Source of the DNA: Anthoceros angustus
Taxonomy: Eukaryota > Streptophyta > Anthocerotopsida > Anthocerotales > Anthocerotaceae
Direction: 5' to 3'
DNA: 64,000 nt
Assembly (NCBI GenBank): GCA_010909165.1
Contig: MU008233.1
Location: 1 to 64,000 of the forward strand
The notes below the pieces were generated by a model, which saw only the letters and a list, made by a program, of their open reading frames with translations, made no database searches and was not told the origin of the DNA. The position numbers were made by a program, and so were the translations under genes. Of this stretch, positions 32,891-42,877 are shown piece after piece (position 1 is the stretch's first letter; each line of letters begins with the position of its first letter).

Positions 32891-34559
32891 CTCCGAAAGA
32901 AAACTGCAATCAAAAGTGGATAGTTCGAGCTGATATGTGCAAAATTTGTGTACGCCGCTTGAAAGCAAACAGACTCGGAACGAAACTCGTAACCCGTCAC
33001 GCTCCTGACCCTAACTTAAAACGCATCCCTCGTGTGCACATTGCACGGACGGAGTTCGTTCTTTGCCCTTCTGTGATTGGTTGTTCTAGAATGCATAATC
33101 GGGCGATGGAGGTTAGAAGCTGGTGGCGCGGGGACCACGGCACTTGCCACCTTTTCGTCGTGATCGACGTTGAGGCCGGATATCCGTGCCCGGGCCTCCT
33201 TCCAGAAACGGCTTTGGTTGATACTTGTTACCATGGCTGAGCCTTTCCATGGGGATTTTGAAATCCTCTCCTCACTTCAATGGCTTAAATGTCCGAGAGG
33301 GGGACCATTTTTCTGTGAAGCTTGGGAGTGCTTGGGATCGGCGAAACATTGTACACAATTGCAATGCCGGCCGAGCTGCCCGTTTTTTTGGTAGCGAGAG
33401 ACAAACGTATGCTCAAAGTCTCAATTTGAGACGGTGGTCATTTAGGGGTTAACTTCATCCCTGTCCAACCGGGCACATGAGCGTACATACATATACTGCA
33501 GTGGATGGTCCTCCCTACAAACTGAGTGCCCATTCCTCATGAAGTAATGGGGCCTACCATTTATGCATTCGGCCAAAGGCGGTCATCCACCAGTTCCAGG
33601 TGTTGATGCTTGTTAAGAGGCCATGCTATAGCTTCTTTCCGATCCTCCTCTGCCTCCTGCCCTAGATCGCGGCTTTAGGCATAGAGGGCGAATATGCAGG
33701 TATAGAAGGCATCGTGGCTTAATACGAAGGCAATGAGGGCATCGCGACTTCGGGCATGGCGAGGCTTAGAAATTAGGTGAGGTTGGAGGGTTTCACCTCT
33801 CCCATTATCGGGCAAGTGTGGATTAAATACAAGTGTACAATAGAAAGTACAAGTGTTTGTAAGGTAGAAGTGGTTAGAGGTGGTTGTAATCAATATGACC
33901 GATAACTAAATAAAGTAACTACTTCTAACCTTATGAATTAATTAATTATTAAGTCTAGGGATTTCTAGGTGCCTAATGAATAATCCCCTAATTAATAAAA
34001 GGTTTCATCACTCCCACTCACTATGAAGTAGGGGAGAAAATGAGCTAGATAATTATCCTAATATAACTGCTAGACTCCCACTAGAACAAAAGTTATGAAG
34101 CGAAATGAAAAAGCCAACATAAATTGAATTAAATGGATTTAAGTAAATAAGAAAGCACTGAAATAAGGAAAATAGGCTTAAATACGGGAAAATCTTGTAG
34201 ATAGGGAAAATGCCCTGTTATCCGAAATCTCGGACATGCGGTTATGGGGGGAACCCCTCACCATCATGTGAAAGGTGGTGTGTTTTTTCTCATTCTCTTG
34301 CGCAAGCAAGCGACACATGGCCTAATGTATGTAAGTCATAATGTGCATGGGTGCACGACAAGTGGTTGTAAGCCCTAATGTTAATGCGGACACAAGCACA
34401 CCGGCACTCACAGAAAACCTATCTAAGGATGCCGGCATGCCGGTGCCCTATGGAGGGAGCATAAGAGCATAGGGCCCTATGGAGGGAGCATAAGAGCATA
34501 GGGTTCTAGCATATTGGAGCCTTCATTAGTATATATTATTTGCACATCATGAAGTTTTG

Positions 34560-34632
34560 TTGGCTCGTGGAGTTGGTGAAGTGGTAAAAAACTCCGCTAA
34601 GAATCATAGGTCGCGAGTTCGATATTTAAGTT
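34560..34632 (+). repeat. tRNA-derived SINE-like head
   Basis: AGTTGGTGAAGTGGTAAAAA resembles an RNA polymerase III A box. GGTCGCGAGTTCGATA, about 35 bp downstream, resembles a B box. The following AT-rich body is compatible with a SINE. The same piece, shortened, sits at about 25718-25775. A decayed tRNA gene is an alternative. Confidence 0.45.
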
Positions 34633-35116
34633 GTAATTTTTATACTACTTAAGTTGAGTATCTTTGAGGGCGCTGCATGCCGGCGCCTTCACACATGCAC
34701 CGTGCACCATACCTGGAGGTAAAATTCCGTCCACATAGACCAAACCATGACGAGGCAGTTGTAATTTTTATACTAGTTAAGTTGAGTATCTTTGAGGGCG
34801 CTGCATGCCGGCGCCCACACACATGCACCGTGCACCATACCTAGAGGTAAAATTCCGTCCACATAGACCAAACCATGACGAGGCAGTAACAAGACCCAAA
34901 TGCGTAAACCGAGAACATCAAGAATCATGGGTTTTGGGATTGTACGGTGAATCTGAAATTAGTCCAAAGATTCTCAAAGTGGGTTTGTATAATCCGCCGC
35001 AGTAACAAGACCCAAATGCGTAAACCGAGAACATCAAGAATCATGGGTTTTGGGACAGTACGGTGAATCTGAAATTGGTCCAAAGATTCTCAAAGTGGGT
35101 TTGTATAATCCGCCGG
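34631..35116 (+). repeat. Two adjacent tandem duplications (128 bp and 116 bp)
   Basis: TTGTAATTTTTATACTA starts at 34631 and 34759, each followed by TTGAGTATCTTTGAGGGCGC and CATAGACCAAACCATGACGA. CAGTAACAAGACCCAAATGC starts at 34884 and 35000, each ending TTTGTATAATCCGCCG. The copies within each pair are nearly identical, so both duplications look recent. Confidence 0.85.
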
Positions 35117-35275
35117 TTCAAATATTATGGTGTTATTTGTAGATGATCGTATCTTTGCCTGCACTGACACCCACATATTGAATAAGGTTAAAGACCTTTT
35201 AAGGCATGAATTTGAAATGAAAGATGTGGGTGAGTTGAAATTTTGTCTTGGTGTTCAAGTCCTTCGCAACAGAGA
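35105..35275 (+). pseudogene. Copia reverse transcriptase fragment in the spacer
   Basis: The plus strand reads VVLFVDDRIFACTDTHILNK, then LRHEFEMKDVGELKFCLGVQ and VLRNRDR. This is the catalytic-loop region of a copia RT (F-V-D-D for Y-V-D-D). It is related to, but not identical with, the RT at 15970-16110. A more broken version lies at about 26145-26275 in the first spacer, so it predates the tandem duplication. Confidence 0.8.
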
Positions 35276-36779
35276 TAGAGATACGTACTCGGCCATAGTT
35301 GTGGAACTAGCCACCTCCCCACTCCCTTGCACCACTGTTGCTGAATTAAGGGTCCCCCTACCATGTATAGACACTTTTTATTCCTAAAAATCCTAAGGTC
35401 CAAGGACCTTCTAACCTGGCCTGACATACACAGATTCGAGGTCCAAAGACTAATTATTCGTGAAAGTAAGTGCAATGGGCCAAGGACAATTTTTGGTATA
35501 AAAGGCCTTTGCCTCAGACATTTCCTAAGCACTCCATCACTCAAAACATGAAAAAAAACAGAAAAAACGTTCAAACCGACAGTCCGGGGAAGGTTAGTGT
35601 ACGTGTGGACTTCCACATATGGCAAGCATCACAAACACGAACCAATATGCATTATAAAGATACCTACACTAGCTCTTACCCTCATATATGACAAAAGGCC
35701 ATTGCACAATTCAAAATCCAAGGCCATAGGCTGCGAAGCGTGACTGGAAGGGGTCAATACCTAGGGCGGAAATTTAAGAATATGCCAACATTGCAATCTT
35801 GAGGAGATTGACGGCAAGCACCACATCTTTTTTACGAAGTAAAATTTCTAAATCTTGGTCCAAAAAAAGCCCTGAATAATTTTTGAGCAAATTCTTGACA
35901 AGAAAAAAGGCCAAACCCTGCGGTCATTGTGGGGTTTAAGGTGGCTACAAAGCCATTTCATCTTACAAGATTGTAGCAACCATTTGGCTAGTTGCCAAAA
36001 AAGCATTGAGGCTTCATCAAGTTGCATTACTAAGCCAATGTTTGCACACTCATCATAGAGGTCAAAGTCTCCTTGGATGTCTTTCCTGTTGCCCCTTGCA
36101 ATAAGAAGAAGAATTTTGCATGTGCTCTAGGTAAATTTTCCCATGGAGGAAGGGAGATACACATAACGGACCTGATAAAGTCTTCAAATACCTATCGTTG
36201 CTTTGTGGCCTCACTTATCTCCTTGTCTCTAATTTTAACCTCTCCGTACATGAGCTTGAGTTTTCAAACTTGCCCTGGTGAAGCTTCTATGATTTCTACT
36301 TGGCCAGCAAAATCAACTTCAAATTCTAAACCTAGTCCACTCTATCTGGAAGGCCAATAAGCACCAACCATAAAACATAACTGACCATGCTCAACATCCA
36401 CTGCCCTTGTATTGTAGTCCTTCTTTAATTGCAGTAGAAAAACCATAATTGAGATTCAAATATCGTTGAGAGTGTTAGTCTCCACAATCCTTTTTCTTCT
36501 TGAAGTTCCATCAGAGCTTCCGACACAATTATGCTTGTAAAATGACAACGCATCGACACTGGGAACCGGTGGGCGTCCGTCTTGGTGAACGTATGGTAGG
36601 CCCCATCACTTCGCGAGGAATGCGCGCTCAGATTCGTAGGGGGGACTAGCCTCTGCGGTATATGTATGCTCCTGTGTCCGTTGGGACAGGGAAGAGGTTA
36701 ACCAAACACATCACCCCGAAAAGAAAATGCAATATCCGCTGGCGTATACAATTGAGCTCTAGGTAGTCCACCATTACTC

Positions 36780-39700
36780 TCACGGTCGACCTTTACAACT
36801 GCAACAACCATCTGCGAATCGATGCACACGGTACCCATCCCTTACTACAATGTCTCTGTGTTCAAGCCTTGACATGATCTCCGTGGAACTGTGGCAGTCA
36901 CTGCACATGCGTAGATTCTTCGTTACCACCAGAGGTGTCCCAGTCGGAGTGTTCAAGAGACCAAACGCCAGAGCTAGCTTCTCAGCATGCCCACAAAGCG
37001 CATCCTCCTTTTCCTTTTCCGACAGTGGCTTCAACACCAACTTTGTGTGAGGTACGTGGCCTCCTTCCTGTTTCACACGAGCATTGGTGATCTCTACCTT
37101 AAGCGCAACATCTTCTCGCCTTTCGCCCACCAGAAATCTATGTACCTGCTTATTCACCTCAATGGTCGCCACTGCGGGTAACTTGTTAGCTCCTGCTACC
37201 CTTCTTTGTGTTTCAATCCTGTCTACATCACTCCACCTACCAGCATCTGCGTAGGCATTGGCCATAAGCACATATGCGGGTGCATTCTGGGGGTCAAGCC
37301 TGACAATGCTTTCAAAACACCACCTCGCCCTCTCTATATCCCCGTGATGTTTGCAGGCATTCAACAAAGTCATGAATCCCACAACATCACTTTGGCCCTC
37401 GCATGATAAAAGCATGTTCTCAGCCTCATCTAGATGGCCTGCACGCCCAAAAAGATCAATCATGCAGTGGTAATGCTCTCTAGTAGGCTTGATGCCATGC
37501 TGTTCAGCCATGGAATCAAAGTGCTTGCGACCCTCATGGACCAGTCCTCATGACTGCATGCTACTAGAAGGCAAGTAAAGTAGCATCATCAGGCTGAATA
37601 CCGGCAACTAACATCTCCTCAAAACAAGCTAGTGCCTTGTGACCTTCATCACAAGTACCATACCCAGATATCAGGGTCCATGTCACCACATCCTTTCTGT
37701 TCATGCTGTCAAACCACAGGCATGCATCATCCAGTTCACCACATTTTGCATACATGTCTGGCAGTGTGCTGCCTGCCCTTCTGTAAGGCAGCGTGGCCAG
37801 GCCTTCAGAAGGCAAGCAAAAGTAACAGCCAAAAAAGGCCTCCTCCTCCATTTGTCCATACACAAGGCCTCTTGGCGAGTCCTTGCTGTGCATACCCAGC
37901 AATCAGGGCATTCCATGTCACCACATCCTTGTGTTCATGCTGTCAAAAACCTGGCGTCTTCCAGTTCACCACATTTTGCATACATGTCCACCAGGCAGGT
38001 GCCCACCAGTATGTCATCCAGCAGTCCTCTTTGACAATCTGTGCTGCCTGCCCTTCTGTAAGGCACCAGTGCTTGCACAGGCCTTCAGAAGGCAAGCAGC
38101 GCAAAAAAACAAGGCCCTCCAGCTCCATTTGTCCATACAGACAAGCGCCTCTTGGCCAGTCCTTGCTGTGCATACCCAGATATCAGCGCATTCCATGTCA
38201 CCACCTTCATGCTGTCAAAATGCTGTGCATCTTCAATTCACCACATTTTGCATACCCAGATATCAGGGCAGTCCACCTTTGTGCATGCTGCCAAAAACTG
38301 TGCCTCTTTCACCACATTTTGCATACATGTCCACCAGGCAGTGCCCACCTACGTCATCTTTCAACAATCTGTGAGTGCAGCTGCCTGCCCTTTTGTAAGG
38401 CACCAGTGCTTCCACAGGCCTTCAGAAGGCAAGCAAAAGTAACATGGTCAGCCAAAATCAGGCCCTCTCCTCCATTTGTCCATACACAACAAGCGCCTGG
38501 CCAAGTCCTTGCTGTGCATACCCAGCAATCAGGGCATTCCATGTCACCACATCCTTGTGGCCATGCTGTCAAAAACCTGGCGTGCATCTTCAGTTCACCA
38601 CATTTTGCATACATGTCCACCAGGCAGGTGCCAACAAACAAGTGAGGAATGCCACTGTGCAACACATCACAGTGCACTTTCTGCCAGATTCCAAGTCGGG
38701 CAAATGCACAAGCTTGAAGGGCAGCTACAAAGACGTGAGCATCCGCCTTCACTCCTGACCTACGCATCTCATGGTACAGTTGTATGGCCTCATTAGGTTT
38801 CCCATGCTTGTGTATGCGGAGATTATGGAAGACCACATGAAGGCATCTGGTTTGCCCACCCTGGTGAACACATCCATGGCCTCCTCTAGCCTACCTCCAC
38901 ATGCATACATGCGCAAGATATGGTTCCCCAAGTATGCATTCGACTCGTACCCAAGTTTGACACTGAGATCATGAACTCGTCGCCCCACAACCAAATCCTT
39001 CTTAGCTGTACACAGTTTCAGCACAGTGTAAAACAGAGACTGAAAAGAGTCTGTCTGCCAGAGATTCCAGGGCTCCAACGGCCTCAGAAAGCTTCCCCTG
39101 CTGACATAACATGCTCACGGTTCCAGCCGTCACGATGCCCATTTCCGATCCTTCACGCCTTCTTCAGGTTATCCGGAGAGCTCGACTTGGAAGGAGAGGC
39201 ACCATGACCCATCTGCATATCCAAGGAAACGAGCTGCTCATCAACCCAAGCTGGCTTAAACACGTTGTTTAACCACAGGACCTCGCCGGACCCCTTACGC
39301 CGGAAGTCAGGCGAACGGGAGCTCTTCTTATCTCGTCTGTTGTCCACCACATGGTAGGGTCCAGAAAAATTGTTGCCACAAGTGCTCCTGCTCCTGGCGA
39401 CGACCATCATGGAAACCCGTCCCCACACATTTCTCGGAAGTGGAAGTGCTGGGCCTTACACTGCTGCACCAGGAGGCTTTGGTTGCCAGGGGTTGACTCC
39501 TAAGATGTGGTGAGCGGAGCTCCTTGTAGAATCCTGTACACACACCAATGTGTTGGGTCCAAAGCAGGTCTGGTTGCCATACTGGCCATCGTTCAGGGAC
39601 CGCTGTCGGAAGATGAGTCCCACGAGAGACTGTAGCAGGATTCTCAGGTACTGTGCATGACCACACCACCCTGAAGGATAGTGCCGAGAGAGAAACGGGG

Positions 39701-40260
39701 CCCGTGCAGGAGGTCCCCGCCTGGTACCGGCTCCGTTTCTCAGAGCGCTAGGTCTCTCTAATGCACTCATCGGGTACCCAAGCAGATGCGTGAATCCTTG
39801 GTTAACGCTAATCCGGAGAGCTCCACTTGCAAGGAGAGGCACCATGACCCATCTGCATATCCAAGGAGACCAGCTTCTCATCAACCCAAGCTGGCTTAAA
39901 CATGTTGTTTAACCACAGCACCTCGCCGGACCCCTTACGCCGGAAGTCAGGCGAACGGGAGCTCTTCTTATCTCGTCTGTTGTCCCACCACCTGGTAGGG
40001 TCCAGAAAGAATTGCTGCCACAAAGATTGTTGCTCTTGCTCCTGGCAACGACCGGCATCGCTGGAAAACCCGTCCCTGCCCACACACTTTCTCGACAGTG
40101 GAAGTGCTGGGCTCCGCACACTGCTGCACCTGGAGGCTTTGTTTGCCAGGGGTTGACTCCCTAAGATGGAGTGAGCGGGAGCTCCTGGTGGAATCCCTGG
40201 ACACACACCAGTCGCAATTTGTTGCGTCGACAACGGGTCAGGTTGCCATACTGTGACCAT
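36780..40260 (-). pseudogene. PPR copy C: PDF leader, PLS repeats and intact DYW:KP-type C-terminus
   Basis: The likely start is the ATG ending at 40260 (MVTVWQPDP). The leader has two PDF blocks (39898-40026 and 39258-39383, the first complete). PPR repeats run from about 39080 down to about 37560 with 5-6 modules, heavily indel-broken. A 243-residue open frame (37511-36780) gives E motifs (MIDLFGRAGHLDEAENMLLS), the box NKLPAVATIEVNKQVH (Leu for the first Lys), HAEKLALAFGLL, CSDCH and the GRP end. This is the cleanest C-terminal domain in the window. A single-base change explains the KP-to-LP difference. Upstream sequence (40261-40430) is shared with copy E and may contain the promoter. Confidence 0.8.
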
Positions 40261-40320
40261 CGTTCAGGGACCGCTGTCGGAAGACGGGTCTAACAAACGA
40301 CTATCGAGGATGCCCAGGTA
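39150..40320 (-). repeat. Tandemly duplicated PDF-motif leader of PPR copy C
   Basis: Two units of roughly 640 bp (39150-39680 and 39790-40320) each carry CAGCTTGGGTTGATGAG (minus strand), the GGTCCGGCGAGGT segment and a Gln/Glu-rich run before LWQQFF. The distal unit (39898-40026) reads LFLDPT-like DPTRWWDNRRDKK, then SPDFRRKGSGEVLWL. The proximal unit is shifted in frame by one base at WWDN. Confidence 0.8.
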
Positions 40321-40695
40321 TCGTGCATGACCACACCATACGAGCTAACACCGATGCCGCAGCCCAAGGAACAGATAAAAGCAACCTATAGTTTCCCCGG
40401 CCGCTGTGCGTACTTTGCCGTCCGGAAGTTGGTGCTGTTTGTGGCTACTACCGGAGGGAGCACGTGACAGAATTGAAAGACGTTTTGATTGCAATTGCCC
40501 TTCGTTGAATCACCAGCTGCTGCCCTTCACCCCTCACTGAATCACCTCAAATCCAACTCTTTATAATATATATTCTCTCTCCTGGGCGTAGATAGCCAGA
40601 CTCGAACTAAGTGTGTATTCTATCAATAAAAGAGCCAGTTGGGCGTGGATAGGCTGCTCACTAAAATCGTGGATAGGCCGCTCACTAAAATTCGT
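40261..40695. promoter_or_regulatory. Presumed 5' flank of PPR copy C
   Basis: On the minus strand this precedes the copy C start. The part 40261-40430 is similar to the region upstream of copy E (56132-56300), including CATGACCACACCATACGAGC. Conservation upstream of the ATG in two dispersed copies suggests promoter or 5' UTR. Beyond about 40560 the sequence is different and contains GGCGTAGATAGCCAGACTCG and TATTCTATCAATAAAA. Confidence 0.4.
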
Positions 40696-40892
40696 CGGGG
40701 GGGGTTTAATGCTTGGTTGCCTTGATGTGGTGGGGCCTACCATCTCCGTGACTTGCGACCGGGAGCACGAGCCGGGAGCCAGGAGCCGGGAGCCGGGTGA
40801 GTTCACCATACACATGGAAACATACGTGACCGTTGCGAACACATGGGCACATACTGTACATGAGAACAAGAACGCATCTCGTGTGAGTGGCT

Positions 40893-41190
40893 AAGAACCC
40901 AAAGATGTAGAGCACGCGGGATGAGGCCTGGTATACGAGATGCTTGTTGTCGTATATATTTTCTGCTGGATATAACCGAATTTTGGTACAGGGTAATCAA
41001 ATTGAAGCTTGTCTAAAGAGCGACAGCATGAGCTATTGTTCAAAGCCAAAAACATAGAGCATTCAAGGTTGAGGCGTGATAACAGAGATGCCCATTTTCG
41101 TTCATAACTTATGCTAGACACAACCAAGATGTAATATAGGGCAATCAAATTGAAGCTTGTCCATAGGGCTACAGAATGAGCTATAGCTCA
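40893..41190. repeat. Direct repeat, two ~149-bp units, inside the MULE left arm
   Basis: Both units contain ATAGAGCA or GTAGAGCA, GAGATGC, and AATCAAATTGAAGCTTGTC followed by AGAATGAGCTAT or GCATGAGCTAT. They are about 75-80% similar by eye. They form part of the element's subterminal non-coding DNA. Confidence 0.7.
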
Positions 41191-41387
41191 TTCCGTATAA
41201 ACATATGTGGAACACGCACTAAGAGTTTGAAATTCAAAGAGCACAAATTGTTCATCGAACAATTCTGATGAACATCAATATCCAAGTTCGCATTCAGAAA
41301 GCTGAACATGATGAGTTTGAAACTGGCTTTCCGATGACCTATCTTACAAAATTTATAGCCAAGTAAGGCATGAAATAGCCACAAATC

Positions 41388-42877
41388 TCATCCTTCCCTT
41401 TCTTCAAGATACCTACGTTCAGCACCTTGGTGCAACACCTCTAGCATCTTTGGCTTCTGCCGACGGGTTGCAGGCTTCCAAGTATTCATCTCCACAATAC
41501 ATTTTTTCCTCTTTAAAGAATCTCCAAAGCCATTGTCCAATTTGAGTAAATGGCCTTGAAATGTGGACACTGCACCATTGGCACATTTTCGTGCCCATTT
41601 AACTTGGAGAAGCAACATAGAAAGCTGCATGAGTATCTTTGGAGCAAGGAAGCATCAATGCACCATTCCACACTTCTTTCCATATATTTTCCAAGCTCTG
41701 GTATGAAGCAACGGCCTTCACTTGTGGCTTTACGTTGCCAAATGGCAGCTGTTGGCAATGATTCAGTCTTCTGAGTTGTGAAAATAGGTGTCTCCTCCTC
41801 GTGCACCGCCTGTTCACAAGGCATATGTTGGTCCAACAGAATGCGGAGAGACATGGACATGTCCTCTTCTAGCCATAAACTAACTAGCTGGTGTGGATAC
41901 TAGTTCCCCTTTGAGGTATAATATCTTAGCTTGGTGCTTGCAAAAGAAACCTTGAGTGCCTGGACAATGCAAGTCCAATGCACTTACAATGAAGATGGTA
42001 TAGATCAACTTCGATCGCAACTCCTCACAAAAGCTGGTCCATCAATTGTGGTTGGTAATGTGACAGGTGAGTCGAATGGATTGGGAACCCAAGATTGCAT
42101 TGTCCACGATTGCTGCTTCCTTGCATTGTACGAATCCATGCTCCTTTGTGAAATGCTTATACCGGTAGATTTTTCGTTTCCGAGTGTGGAGCTAATCCAA
42201 CCATCTTCCTCGCAGCTAACAAAATCATGGCGAGACTTCAAAACCCATGCCAGCTCGATAGCGAGTTACAATCTTGGCTGCGTGCCTCATAGTTACGATA
42301 CCCTTTAACCATAAGGAAGCACACGTGCCATTGTTTTGAAATACTCAATGAAACTCGGGCCTCTCCAAAATCTACATACACTTGTTGCAGCATTTTGTGG
42401 GCCTCATCTTCAATTTACCGCGGATAGGTACATAATGTGACCAAGGCTGGAAGATTGCAACGAACTTCCCGATTCGGACCTTCAACAACAAATGTCGTAA
42501 CCGCACTTTCGACATGCCACAACATAACCGACGCCCATACATTGTGAATGGTTGCAATTTACTGCATAATCTACCTTGGTTGCCATTCTGGCGATTACCA
42601 ATATGGTCCTTGAAGCTTGCAACCAAGGCGAATATCTCTGTTGTCCCTATCGTAACAATCCAACAGCACTCCGTTATAGTAACTATCAAACACCAAAAGT
42701 GTACAAGTGAAACTTGTATTTGTTGGTCCCGAGCGTGGCGTCCATGGATATGACATTCCCATTCCCAAAGCATAATCATGGAACGCTGGAAATCGGTTTG
42801 CAAGCCAATCACTAAGGGGAGGAACAGAATGATACGGACAAGGTCCTTGTGAGCCTCTATCCACAACCAACACTAAT
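41388..42877 (-). pseudogene. Second tandem copy of the MULE transposase 3' part
   Basis: This repeats 42878-44398 at an offset of about 1,490 bp. Both begin near CTTCAAGATA(C/A)CTAC and both contain the core (FGNGNVISMDAT-like, about 42780) and the SWIM segment (CNCPG..GFFCKH, about 41925-41975). It lacks the N-terminal part. The two copies differ mainly by short indels. Confidence 0.8.

Larger units (their letters stand above)
32514..36779. repeat. Spacer between PPR copies B and C (second duplicate)
   Basis: This is the fuller version of the 23933-27572 spacer, in the same orientation. It contains a 41-bp triplet repeat, a SINE-like sequence, 116-128-bp tandem duplications and a copia RT fragment. 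A region at 35980-36560 has discontinuous minus-strand frames of unknown identity. GGTATAAAAGGCC near 35493, about 50 bp before an ATG, resembles a core promoter but no real gene follows. Confidence 0.8.

Noticed and set aside
32797-33240. 147-residue plus-strand frame as a gene downstream of PPR copy B
   Set aside because: Its start lies in the 41-bp repeat, the same region in the first spacer is not open, and no family is recognised.
34560-34632. Functional tRNA gene
   Set aside because: A- and B-box-like strings are present but I could not form a proper acceptor stem or anticodon arm, and the duplicate is decayed. A SINE head fits better.
35485-35691. GGTATAAAAGGCC with a downstream ATG as a real promoter and gene
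   Set aside because: The following frame is short, low in complexity and unlike any family. The duplicate at about 26473 does not keep the frame.
40696-40760. CACTA-type interpretation of the element at 40.7-45.5 kb (CACTAAAA on the left, CTATAGTG on the right)
   Set aside because: The 3-bp flanks do not match and the encoded protein is a MULE transposase with a SWIM finger, so MULE is preferred.
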